The notes beneath the pieces were generated by a model that was given only the letters and a program-made list of their open reading frames with translations, made no database searches and was not told the DNA's origin. This document shows, one piece after another, positions 25,042-32,064 of a DNA stretch of 52,854 nucleotides. Position numbers and translations under genes: made by a program. Source of the DNA: Planctomycetaceae bacterium (GTDB lineage: Bacteria; Planctomycetota; Planctomycetia; Pirellulales; Pirellulaceae); contig WFWZ01000152.1 in NCBI GenBank assembly GCA_015490875.1, forward strand, positions 1-52,854. The letters are read 5' to 3'. Each line of letters starts with the position of its first letter. Position 1 is the stretch's first letter.

Positions 25042-25790
25042 CAGGCAGCTTGCTCCTGGCCATGCAGGGACGGGGCACCGTGACTCGAAGATCGCAATTC
25101 CTCCTCGGTGATCCGGTTCGCGAAGTCGACGGCCAATCGATTCAGGTCAGTCCGACCGCCGTCGTTGCGAACCAAGACCAGTTCTACACTTGGCGGTGCG
25201 GCGGCAGTGAGTGGGCGCAGGGCGCGCGTTGCCGAGTCAAGTAGTGACGGAAGTGTGTCCTTAGGGCGGTCGGGATAGGGCAATGCTCCTCGCACGAGGA
25301 GTCGTTCATAAGCTCGGCGCGGATCGCATTCGACGATGACAAGATAGCGAGGCCAGGGAAGTTGGAGCCTTTCGAGGTGGCGGTGAATCCGGGTGGAGCA
25401 AGTACGGGTCCAAAGGGAGAGGAGGAGTTGGCGGGGGCCTTCGTCGACGAGGAGTCGGGTTGCGGCGGGAGCGGCAATCGCGGCAATTTGCTGCTGACGC
25501 AGTACGGCGCGGCGGAGGCGCCTTCGCTCGGATGCCGAGACGGCAACCACATCGGCCACCCCTACCAACTCGTGCCAGATTCCCGTCAGCTCGGTGGAAC
25601 CTCCCCCCAAACGGCCCTCAAGGATTCGATTGTGCACGGTTTCCCACGGGAGCCACCGAGCCAGTCGGTGGCCAACGCGCGCTGAGACGGGCGAGTGCGG
25701 AGGGGAACCAGAGGCAATCAGGGCTTCACGGAGCTGCCGTGAAAACGTTGTCTTCCCGCTACCGGGAATGCCGGTGATTTCGACCCACAT
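25041..25790 (-). CDS. P-loop NTPase/kinase-like protein of polysaccharide operon
   Basis: A 249-residue protein starting MWVEITGIPGSGKTTFSRQL, with Walker A (GIPGSGKTT) at about residues 7-15. LLVDEGPRQLLLSLW is a possible Walker B-like strand (DEGP), and YLVIVECDPRRAYERLLVRG resembles the lid region of small-molecule kinases. It is probably a sugar or nucleotide kinase-like protein feeding the pathway, but the substrate is not evident. It is first in the operon. ATG 25790 is preferred over an in-frame start at 25883 because the P-loop is normally close to the N-terminus and AAGGA lies about 9-13 bases upstream. Confidence 0.65.
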   Translation of the reverse strand: MWVEITGIPGSGKTTFSRQLREALIASGSPPHSPVSARVGHRLARWLPWETVHNRILEGRLGGGSTELTGIWHELVGVADVVAVSASERRRLRRAVLRQQQIAAIAAPAATRLLVDEGPRQLLLSLWTRTCSTRIHRHLERLQLPWPRYLVIVECDPRRAYERLLVRGALPYPDRPKDTLPSLLDSATRALRPLTAAAPPSVELVLVRNDGGRTDLNRLAVDFANRITEEELRSSSHGAPSLHGQEQAA

Positions 25791-25887
25791 GAGCGCATCC
25801 TTGCTCGGGGAGGATCCAATCGCGGCGGAGAGTGTACCGAGCCAGCGTCTAGGGGTCAAGCGACGGATGGATGGGGGAATCACCCCC

Positions 25888-25904
25888 TCGCCGCGAAGCG
25901 GCGA
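25888..25904. repeat. Hairpin TCGCCGC-GAA-GCGGCGA
   Basis: Perfect 7-bp stem with a 3-base loop in the gap between the recG stop and the polysaccharide operon. It may end recG transcription, but no T tract follows on the minus strand. It adjoins the 9-base palindromic array. Confidence 0.6.
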
Positions 25905-25906
25905 TG

Positions 25907-25942
25907 TCCTATAGGTCTTATAAGTCCTATAGGTCCTATCAT
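25907..25942. repeat. 9-bp tandem array of 8-bp palindromes
   Basis: Four 9-base units: TCCTATAGG, TCTTATAAG, TCCTATAGG, TCCTATCAT. Units 1 and 3 contain the self-complementary CCTATAGG, unit 2 contains CTTATAAG; the fourth is degenerate. Two changes in unit 2 (C to T and G to A) keep the palindrome, as compensatory changes would. It lies upstream of the polysaccharide operon and downstream of recG. Confidence 0.85.
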
Positions 25943-25965
25943 AACCCGCATTGCATCCAAACCGA

Positions 25966-28071
25966 TCACCCCACTTCGGCCAACTCCAGCAGCTCGCCGT
26001 AGCGGCGCACGATCCGTTCCCGGACCGCCTGCCACTTCGGCGATGCCAGGTGTGGATCCTCCTTGAGGATCACCAAGGCATCTTCACGGGCTTCCTGGAG
26101 CAATTCAGCATCCTTACGCAAATCGGCCACGCGCAGCGGAGTAGCTCCGTGCTGTCTCGTCCCCAACAGTTCCCCGGCGCCTCGCAAGCGAAAATCAGCC
26201 TCGGCGATTTCGAACCCGTCCTCGGTAGCCACGAAAGTCTCCAGCCGCTGAATCGCCTCTTCGGTCGACGGCTGCGCAAAGAGTCCCACGAATCCCGGAA
26301 AGGCGCCACGCCCCACCCGGCCTCGCATCTGATGCAACTGTGCCAGCCCAAAATGCTCGGCTCCCTCGATCGTCATCACGACCGCGTTGGGCACGTCGAT
26401 GCCCACTTCAATGACGGAGGTCGCAACCAACACGTCGATTCTCCCGGACGCGAAGTCGACCATGATGCGGTCCTTCTCCGCAGGAGGCAGGCGGCCGTGG
26501 AGCATCCCCAACCGAAAGCCGCTTAAGACACCGCGCCCCAGTCTCTTGGCCAATTCCTCCACACCGGCGACTTCCCGTTCCGGATCGCCTTCGACTCGCG
26601 AGGCGACGACCATCGCTTGCCGCCCTTCGTGCAGCTTCCTCCGCACGAACGCCCACCACTTGCCCTCCTGATCGGGGCGCACCCAATACGTCTTGACCGG
26701 CTGCCGCCCCGGAGGTCGCTCTCGCAAAACGCTCACGTCGAGATCTCCATACAACGCCAGCGCGACAGTGCGTGGAATCGGCGTGGCCGTCATCACCAGG
26801 TAATGCGGCTCCTGTTCGCCATGCCGCAAATGAGCTCGCTGCATCACGCCGAACCGATGCTGTTCGTCGATCACGACGAGTCCCAATCGGTCCCAGCAGA
26901 TCTTCTCATGGACCAATGCCTGCGTCCCGATCAACAGATCGATTTCCCCTCGAGCCAACTCGTCGCGCACCCGCTGCCGCTGGGCGGGTGTCAGCGATCC
27001 CACGAGTAATCCCGTACGGACTCGGCTGCCACGCAAGCTCCGAAACAGGGTCCGCGCATGCTGCCTCGCCAGCACCTCGGTCGGTGCCATCAGCGCGGCT
27101 TTGTAACCGTGAGCCACAGCCAACAACATGGCATACTGCGCAACCACGGTCTTGCCGCTGCCGACGTCCCCCTGGAGTAACCGAGCCATCGGCACCGGCC
27201 GGGCCATGTCGGCGGCGATCTCTTCCACGGCTTTGCGTTGATCCTCGGTCAATTCGAACGCGAAGCGCCGCCGGATTCGGGCATCGATGCGAGCATCGAC
27301 GGGGAGCACGGGAGCTCGGGCCTGCTCTTGGCGCTGAGCCCGCTTGAGTCCCATGGCCAGTTGCAGCATCCAGAGTTCCTGGTAAGCGAATCGCCGCCTC
27401 GCTTCTCGAGCCTCTTCCCGTGAAGCCGGAAGGTGCATTCGGTGAACAGCTTCCTGAACCCCGAGTAACCTTTTCTCCTGCCGAAATGACTCGGGAAGCA
27501 TCTCCGGAACTTCGCGCGCGTACCGCTCGACCACCCACCGAATGCGATTGCGAAGCGTGGATGCCTCCAACCCTGCCGTCAGCCCGTAAATCGGAAGCAA
27601 GTGCTTTTGAGTCGGCGAAGTTGTCTCATCCAGCATGACGACTCGAGGATGCACGAACTCCCAGGTGACACCTTTGCGTCGCGGCTTGCCTTGGATAGCA
27701 ACGCGACGGCCGCGTACCAGTTGCGTGCGGCGAAACGGCTGATGGAACCAGACGCAGCGTACGAGTCCGCCATCCGCCTCGACGACGACGGTCGACACAT
27801 GCTTCCCTCGTCGCGTCCTCCGGTGATCGGCTTCCCGAATCACGCCGCACACGACGGCGTCCCGTCCTTCTTGCAACTCCTCCACGCGCCGCAATTGCGT
27901 GAAGTCTTCGTAGCGTTTGGGAAAGTAGAACAAGAGGTCCGCGACGGTGTGGAGGCCCAGTTTGGCCAGGAGTTCGGCGTCACGCGGAAAGAAGGCTCGA
28001 AGGGGCTGCAGCAACTCGGGCGGTGCCGCACCCGGCGCCCCCTTCGCCAAAGATGGCTGCTCCCCGTTCAT
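25966..28071 (-). CDS. recG: ATP-dependent DNA helicase RecG
   Basis: A 701-residue superfamily 2 helicase that reverses stalled forks and processes Holliday junctions. An N-terminal OB-fold wedge domain (about 30-230) opens with LGLHTVADLLFYFPKRYEDF, typical of RecG. The motor has Walker A GDVGSGKT near residue 300, the DEQHRFGVMQR box near 405, TATPIPRT (motif III), DVLVATSVIEVGIDVP (motif V) and QMRGRVGRG (motif VI). The length is normal for the family. It is separated from purD by about 30 bp on the same strand, so the two may share a transcript. No defect is seen. Confidence 0.96.
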   Translation of the reverse strand: MNGEQPSLAKGAPGAAPPELLQPLRAFFPRDAELLAKLGLHTVADLLFYFPKRYEDFTQLRRVEELQEGRDAVVCGVIREADHRRTRRGKHVSTVVVEADGGLVRCVWFHQPFRRTQLVRGRRVAIQGKPRRKGVTWEFVHPRVVMLDETTSPTQKHLLPIYGLTAGLEASTLRNRIRWVVERYAREVPEMLPESFRQEKRLLGVQEAVHRMHLPASREEAREARRRFAYQELWMLQLAMGLKRAQRQEQARAPVLPVDARIDARIRRRFAFELTEDQRKAVEEIAADMARPVPMARLLQGDVGSGKTVVAQYAMLLAVAHGYKAALMAPTEVLARQHARTLFRSLRGSRVRTGLLVGSLTPAQRQRVRDELARGEIDLLIGTQALVHEKICWDRLGLVVIDEQHRFGVMQRAHLRHGEQEPHYLVMTATPIPRTVALALYGDLDVSVLRERPPGRQPVKTYWVRPDQEGKWWAFVRRKLHEGRQAMVVASRVEGDPEREVAGVEELAKRLGRGVLSGFRLGMLHGRLPPAEKDRIMVDFASGRIDVLVATSVIEVGIDVPNAVVMTIEGAEHFGLAQLHQMRGRVGRGAFPGFVGLFAQPSTEEAIQRLETFVATEDGFEIAEADFRLRGAGELLGTRQHGATPLRVADLRKDAELLQEAREDALVILKEDPHLASPKWQAVRERIVRRYGELLELAEVG

Positions 28072-28100
28072 TCCGTCATCGCCTCGGACTCAAAACCGCG

Positions 28101-29405
28101 TCATTCTCCATACTTCAGTGCCTTGTCGGAGATGTCTTTGCGGCACCAGGCACCTTCCCAGCGGATGCAGCGAACCGCTTCGTAGGCTCGCCGTTTGGCC
28201 GCGGGGATGGTGTCGCCCAGGGCGGTCACGCCGAGCACCCGGCCGCCAGCCGTGACAATCTCGTCTCCTTCGCGCGCCGTTCCCGCATGAAAAACCTTTA
28301 CATCGGGTAACGCCGCCGCCTCGTCCAATCCGCGAATCGGATGCCCTTTCGTATAGGAACCGGGATAGCCCTCGGACGCCATGACGACGCAGACCGCTGG
28401 GCGAGGATCCCAACGCGGCGGCGAGATCTCCTCGAGCCGTTCATGGACGGTGGCGTCAAGGAGTTCGAATAGATCGCTTTGGAGCCGCATCAACAGGGGC
28501 TGACATTCGGGGTCGCCGAAACGGACGTTGTATTCAAGTACCTTCGGGCCTTGGTGGGTGATCATCAGCCCGGCGTACAGGACACCTCGAACCGGATGAC
28601 GGCCTCGCTTCATGGCGTGGACCGTTGGCACGAAGATGTGTTCCTCGATCCAGCCGAGCATCTCGGGGTCGACGAGCGGGGCAGGAGAGTAGGCTCCCAT
28701 GCCGCCGGTATTGGGTCCGACGTCGCCGTCGTAGGCCGGCTTGTGATCTTGGCAGGGCGGGAGCGTCACAATCGTCCGACCGTCGGTGATCGCCAGGACA
28801 CTCGCCTCCTCCCCGTCGAATCGTTCTTCGATGATCAACTGGGAACCCGCCTCGCCAAACTCCTTGCGGCGCGCGATCCGGTCGATCGCCTCGAGGGCAT
28901 CCCGGCGGTTACGGCAGACGGTCACCCCTTTGCCGGCCGCCAAACCGTCCGCCTTGACCACGACCGCCACGTCTTCTTCGGAGCTCGGATATCGGTCTCG
29001 GATGAAGCGTTCGGCATCGTCGGCCGAATGGAAGACGTGGTAGTCGGCCGTCGGCACATCGGCTTGTCGGAGCAGGTTTTTGCAGAAGACTTTGCTCGAC
29101 TCGAGTCGCGCGGCGGCTCGCGACGGACCAAAAATCGCCAGTTTGGACTCCTGGAACGCGTCGACAATCCCGGCCGCCAATGGAGCCTCGGGGCCCACCA
29201 CCGTCAGTCCGACCCGGTTTTCCTTGGCGAACGCCAGGAGGCCGGGAATATCCTCCGCCTTCAACGGAACGTTTTCGGCTCGAGCTTCGCGTTCGGTGCC
29301 CGCATTCCCCGGGGCGACCCACAGCCGGTCGACGTGGGGACTCTGTGCAAGCTTCCACACCAGGGCATGCTCGCGACCTCCGCTGCCAATCACCAGTACG
29401 TTCAT
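28101..29405 (-). CDS. purD: Phosphoribosylamine-glycine ligase PurD
   Basis: A 434-residue ATP-grasp enzyme of de novo purine synthesis, joining phosphoribosylamine and glycine to GAR. MNVLVIGSGGREHALVWKL is the characteristic start; LTVVGPEAPLAAGIVD follows; the ATP-grasp domain includes VVVKADGLAAGKGVTVCRN and IEERFDGEEASVLAITDG, with DHKPAYDGDVGPNTGGMGAY as the family signature. The C-terminal domain has YNVRFGDPECQPLL. The length is normal. It is the first gene of a leftward unit leading to recG. Confidence 0.96.
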   Translation of the reverse strand: MNVLVIGSGGREHALVWKLAQSPHVDRLWVAPGNAGTEREARAENVPLKAEDIPGLLAFAKENRVGLTVVGPEAPLAAGIVDAFQESKLAIFGPSRAAARLESSKVFCKNLLRQADVPTADYHVFHSADDAERFIRDRYPSSEEDVAVVVKADGLAAGKGVTVCRNRRDALEAIDRIARRKEFGEAGSQLIIEERFDGEEASVLAITDGRTIVTLPPCQDHKPAYDGDVGPNTGGMGAYSPAPLVDPEMLGWIEEHIFVPTVHAMKRGRHPVRGVLYAGLMITHQGPKVLEYNVRFGDPECQPLLMRLQSDLFELLDATVHERLEEISPPRWDPRPAVCVVMASEGYPGSYTKGHPIRGLDEAAALPDVKVFHAGTAREGDEIVTAGGRVLGVTALGDTIPAAKRRAYEAVRCIRWEGAWCRKDISDKALKYGE

Positions 29406-29783
29406 GGTTGTCGTCTCATCCCTCTCAGCTCGACCGCCCGCCTATCACGACCATCCCAACGGTGCTCGTCCTCAGGCAGTTTCGGGCCATCCGAGTCCGC
29501 TGGCAAGGCGTGTCCGCGAGAAGTCGTCCCTCCCGTGCACTTACGGCTACGGTGTTTGGTCCCACTCAAGGTCAGCCGTCTTGGTGTAGACGGACTCTCT
29601 ATATTCCTATTGTCCAAATGCGACAGGCGGTGCGCATTTTTTCTCGTTCTTTCGGCGTCTCGTTGCCGATACCGATTGCCTTTAGTGCCCTTTCGGGCTG
29701 CGGCGGACGTGATACACTATCGCACGGCAACAGCAGGTCGCGCGGGGCTAGCACGCCTGACGCAACCGGCATCTTCGCACGAG

Positions 29784-29813
29784 TTGACAATGTTCGGGCT
29801 CGCGCGCCATACT
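29784..29813 (+). promoter_or_regulatory. Sigma70-like promoter for the Rieske operon
   Basis: A perfect -35 TTGACA (29784-29789), an 18-base spacer and CATACT (29808-29813, four of six consensus bases). Transcription would start near 29820, about 75 bases before the Rieske ATG. In a GC-rich intergenic region a perfect TTGACA at this spacing is suggestive but not proof. Confidence 0.45.
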
Positions 29814-29825
29814 TGCATCTTCAAT

Positions 29826-29841
29826 TGTGAAAAAGATCACG
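29826..29841 (+). promoter_or_regulatory. CRP/FNR-family-like palindrome
   Basis: TGTGA-N6-TCACG matches the CRP-type consensus TGTGA-N6-TCACA with one change. It sits just downstream of the predicted transcription start, a repressor-like position for that promoter, or about 50 bases upstream of a second weak -10-like TAATTC (29873). The regulator is unknown; CRP/FNR-family proteins commonly control respiratory operons. Confidence 0.4.
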
Positions 29842-29893
29842 ATGTCGCCTCACGCGGGGCCAGATCGCGGGCTAATTCTAGAGGCAACTGCCG

Positions 29894-31102
29894 ATGCCAG
29901 ATAAGGATAAGATGTCGGTAGAGGAGATCCTCGCCGCATGCCGGAGGATGGACGGAGGAGGCTCGGCCAAGTCTTCGGGAGACCAGCCGACGGAGGGTGA
30001 CGCTTCGGCGCAGAGCCAAGGAGCGTCTTCTGCGGGAGCTACTGAGGCTCCCGCCACTCCGCCCCCCGCAGGGCCGAAGAAGAAGCCGAGCGAAATGTCG
30101 GTGGAGGAGATACTGGCGGCGGCTCGAGCCGAAAAGCGGGGGGGTGCGGCGGCACCGCAGGAGTCAGCGGAGTCATCGGAAGCGGCATCTGAGTCGGCCC
30201 AGCCGGCAGCTCCTGCGGCACCGGCGAAAAAACCGAGCGAGATGTCGGTGGCCGAGATCTTGGCGGCCGCTCGAGCCGAAAAGGCCAAGAGCCAGGCTTC
30301 AAAGCCGGCGGCAGCTGCCAAACCCAAAGTGGCTCCCGCTGCCAAGCCCAAGCCCAAGCCGAAACCGGCCGCCAAGCCGGCGAGCACGACGAGTGGGCCT
30401 CTGGACACGGCCAGCATTCTCGCGGCGGCTCGCAAGCCGACCAAGCGGGGACCGGTGAGCAAGGAGGAGGCGGCTCGAGCCGGCAAGGAGACTCCGGCGG
30501 CCCGCACCGCGCCGAAAGTACCTCCGATGCCTCAAAAGCCCGAGTTCCTCAAGCCGGCGGCGAAGAAGCGCGAGTCGGCCGAGACGCGGCGGGGCTTTTT
30601 CGCCTCGCTGACCGGGATCGCTTTCGGCTCGGCCATGGCAGTCGGCTTTGTGTCGCTAGCCGTTACACATCTGTTGTGGGTGCTGGGCTTCGCTCGCTAC
30701 ATGTTTCCGAACATCCTGATCGAGCCTCCTTCGAAGTTCAAAGTCGGCTTTCCCGACGTGATCGGTCCGGGGCAGGTCGTCACCAAGTTCAAGGCTCGAT
30801 TTGGCGTCTGGATCGTCCGCAACGAATACGAAGGTGTCGATCAGATCTATGCGTTACGTTCGGTCTGCACGCACCTCGGGTGCACCCCCAACTGGCTGGA
30901 AGCCGAACAGAAATTCAAATGCCCCTGCCACGGCAGCGGCTTTTACAAAAGTGGCATCAACTTCGAAGGCCCGGCCCCTCGGCCGCTTGAGCGTTACGCG
31001 ATTCGGATCGCCGACGACGGGCAGTTGGAAGTCGACAAGAGTCGCAAGTTCCAGCAGGAGCTGGGGCAGTGGTCCGATCCGCAGTCCTATGTGCCGGTCT
31101 AG
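29894..31102 (+). CDS. Rieske iron-sulfur protein with repeat-bearing N-terminal extension
   Basis: A 402-residue subunit of a bc-type quinol oxidising complex. The C-terminal Rieske domain has CTHLGC (325-330) and CPCHGSGF (343-350); Cys325, His327, Cys343 and His346 bind the 2Fe-2S cluster and Cys330/Cys345 form the disulfide. One membrane helix lies at about 234-262 (ASLTGIAFGSAMAVGFVSLA). The first 230 residues, before the membrane, are unusual: an Ala/Pro/Lys/Ser-rich, likely disordered segment with four copies of an MSVEEILAAAR-like helix at residues 7, 68, 117 and 171 (last copy DTASILAAAR). A usual Rieske protein is about 180-200 residues. The extension would be cytoplasmic. First gene of the cluster. 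Confidence 0.93.
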   Translation: MPDKDKMSVEEILAACRRMDGGGSAKSSGDQPTEGDASAQSQGASSAGATEAPATPPPAGPKKKPSEMSVEEILAAARAEKRGGAAAPQESAESSEAASESAQPAAPAAPAKKPSEMSVAEILAAARAEKAKSQASKPAAAAKPKVAPAAKPKPKPKPAAKPASTTSGPLDTASILAAARKPTKRGPVSKEEAARAGKETPAARTAPKVPPMPQKPEFLKPAAKKRESAETRRGFFASLTGIAFGSAMAVGFVSLAVTHLLWVLGFARYMFPNILIEPPSKFKVGFPDVIGPGQVVTKFKARFGVWIVRNEYEGVDQIYALRSVCTHLGCTPNWLEAEQKFKCPCHGSGFYKSGINFEGPAPRPLERYAIRIADDGQLEVDKSRKFQQELGQWSDPQSYVPV

Positions 31103-31201
31103 CCCATGAAGTCGATCGCGCTGGAGCGTCTTTTTCTTGAGGGGAAACGGGGCGCATCGCGATGAAGATTCCTCACAGTTGAGACGGATACGGAAGCATC
31201 G

Positions 31202-31801
31202 ATGGCATCGATCAGTGACATCATTCGAGAATCGCAGATCTGGAAGAGCATTTTTCGGCATCCGATGCCGATCGATCGCCGCAACCGCATCGTGGTGATG
31301 CTGACGAACTTCTTCCTGCACCTCCATCCGGTGTCGATCAAGAAGCAGGGCATCGCTCTGAGTTACACCTGGTGCATGGGAGGCGTGACGTTCTTTCTCT
31401 TCCTGGTAGAGACGGTCACCGGTGTGTTGTTGATGTTCTACTATCGGCCGACGGTCGAGTTGGCGTTTCAGGACATCACCAACCTGCGAGACGTCATGTC
31501 GATGGGGATCCTGCGCGAGATCCACCGCTGGGGGGCTCACGCCATGGTGATCACGGTGTGGCTGCACATGTACCGCGTCTTCTTGACGGGCAGTTACAAA
31601 CCGCCTCGCGAGTTCAACTGGGTCATCGGTGTGGTCCTCCTGTTGTTGACGCTCTTGCTGTCGTTCACTGGTTACCTGCTCCCCTGGGACCAGCTCGCCA
31701 TTTGGGCAATCACCGTCGGCTCGAATATGGCTCGCGCCACCCCGTTCCTCGGACACGAAGGCCCCGGTGCCGCTCTCTTGGACTTGATGGCAGACAGATG
31801 A
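31202..31801 (+). CDS. Cytochrome b N-terminal domain, part 1 (helices A-C)
   Basis: A 199-residue membrane protein matching cytochrome b6/b N-terminal helices. Helix B carries two haem-b ligands 14 residues apart, His108 and His122 ([15 protein letters not shown]). [20 protein letters not shown] is the conserved helix C with the Qo-site PWDQ. The frame ends at TGA 31799-31801, just before the fourth helix, whose two haem ligands are coded in the next frame from an overlapping ATG (ATGA, 31798-31801). So either the gene is split into two coupled cistrons or a one-base loss broke it. The first part alone cannot complete either haem site. Confidence 0.88.
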   Translation: MASISDIIRESQIWKSIFRHPMPIDRRNRIVVMLTNFFLHLHPVSIKKQGIALSYTWCMGGVTFFLFLVETVTGVLLMFYYRPTVELAFQDITNLRDVMSMGILREIHRWGAHAMVITVWLHMYRVFLTGSYKPPREFNWVIGVVLLLLTLLLSFTGYLLPWDQLAIWAITVGSNMARATPFLGHEGPGAALLDLMADR

Positions 31802-31977
31802 TCACCCAGGTCTCCGATGCCCGGTTCGGTCTCCTGGCAGCTCGCGTCGTCGGCGAAGAGACCCTCAACCGTTTTTACGTCCTCCACTGCGTCTTCATTC
31901 CGCTGGTCGTGGCGCTCCTGTTGGCGATCCACTTCTGGCGAGTCCGGAAGGACGGAGGGATCAGCACGCCGTTGTAG
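31798..31977 (+). CDS. Cytochrome b N-terminal domain, part 2 (helix D)
   Basis: A 59-residue frame starting with ATG that overlaps the stop of part 1. After [18 protein letters not shown] comes [18 protein letters not shown] and [12 protein letters not shown], matching helix D of cytochrome b6, with haem-b ligands His30 and His45 (15 apart) and the conserved R-V-R-K-D-G-G end. These pair with His108 and His122 of part 1 to bind the two b haems. The sequence match is strong, so this is real protein whatever the cause of the frame break. No separate ribosome binding site is clear, so translation would depend on coupling if the gene is truly split. Confidence 0.75.
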   Translation: MITQVSDARFGLLAARVVGEETLNRFYVLHCVFIPLVVALLLAIHFWRVRKDGGISTPL

Positions 31978-32064
31978 CCAGCTGCCAGGACGGAGGGCCG
32001 CCGGTCGACTCGACGCTTGGGAAACCCAGTTCAGTTTTCACGCCTCCAATACGACACGGACGCC

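Larger units (their letters stand above)
29406..29893. other. Intergenic region before the respiratory supercluster
   Basis: About 488 bp between the divergent purD and Rieske genes. The right part holds a promoter-like pair and a palindrome (listed separately). The middle has an inverted repeat, AAATGCG (29616-29622) / CGCATTT (29633-29639) with a 10-base loop, running into six T residues on the plus strand. This is terminator-like, although no plus-strand gene lies before it. Short open frames on both strands look non-coding. No RNA gene recognised. Confidence 0.5.

Noticed and set aside
19743-25790. Polysaccharide operon as a recently acquired island
   Set aside because: No flanking transposases or tRNA, and base composition looks like the surroundings by eye; a proper composition test was not possible.
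29616-29642. Terminator for a plus-strand transcript
   Set aside because: The hairpin and T run look right, but no plus-strand gene lies upstream; kept only as a note in the intergenic region.
31799-31801. TGA inside cytochrome b as a recoded (selenocysteine) codon
   Set aside because: The frame after the TGA does not continue the protein; helix D is in another frame, so read-through would not restore it.
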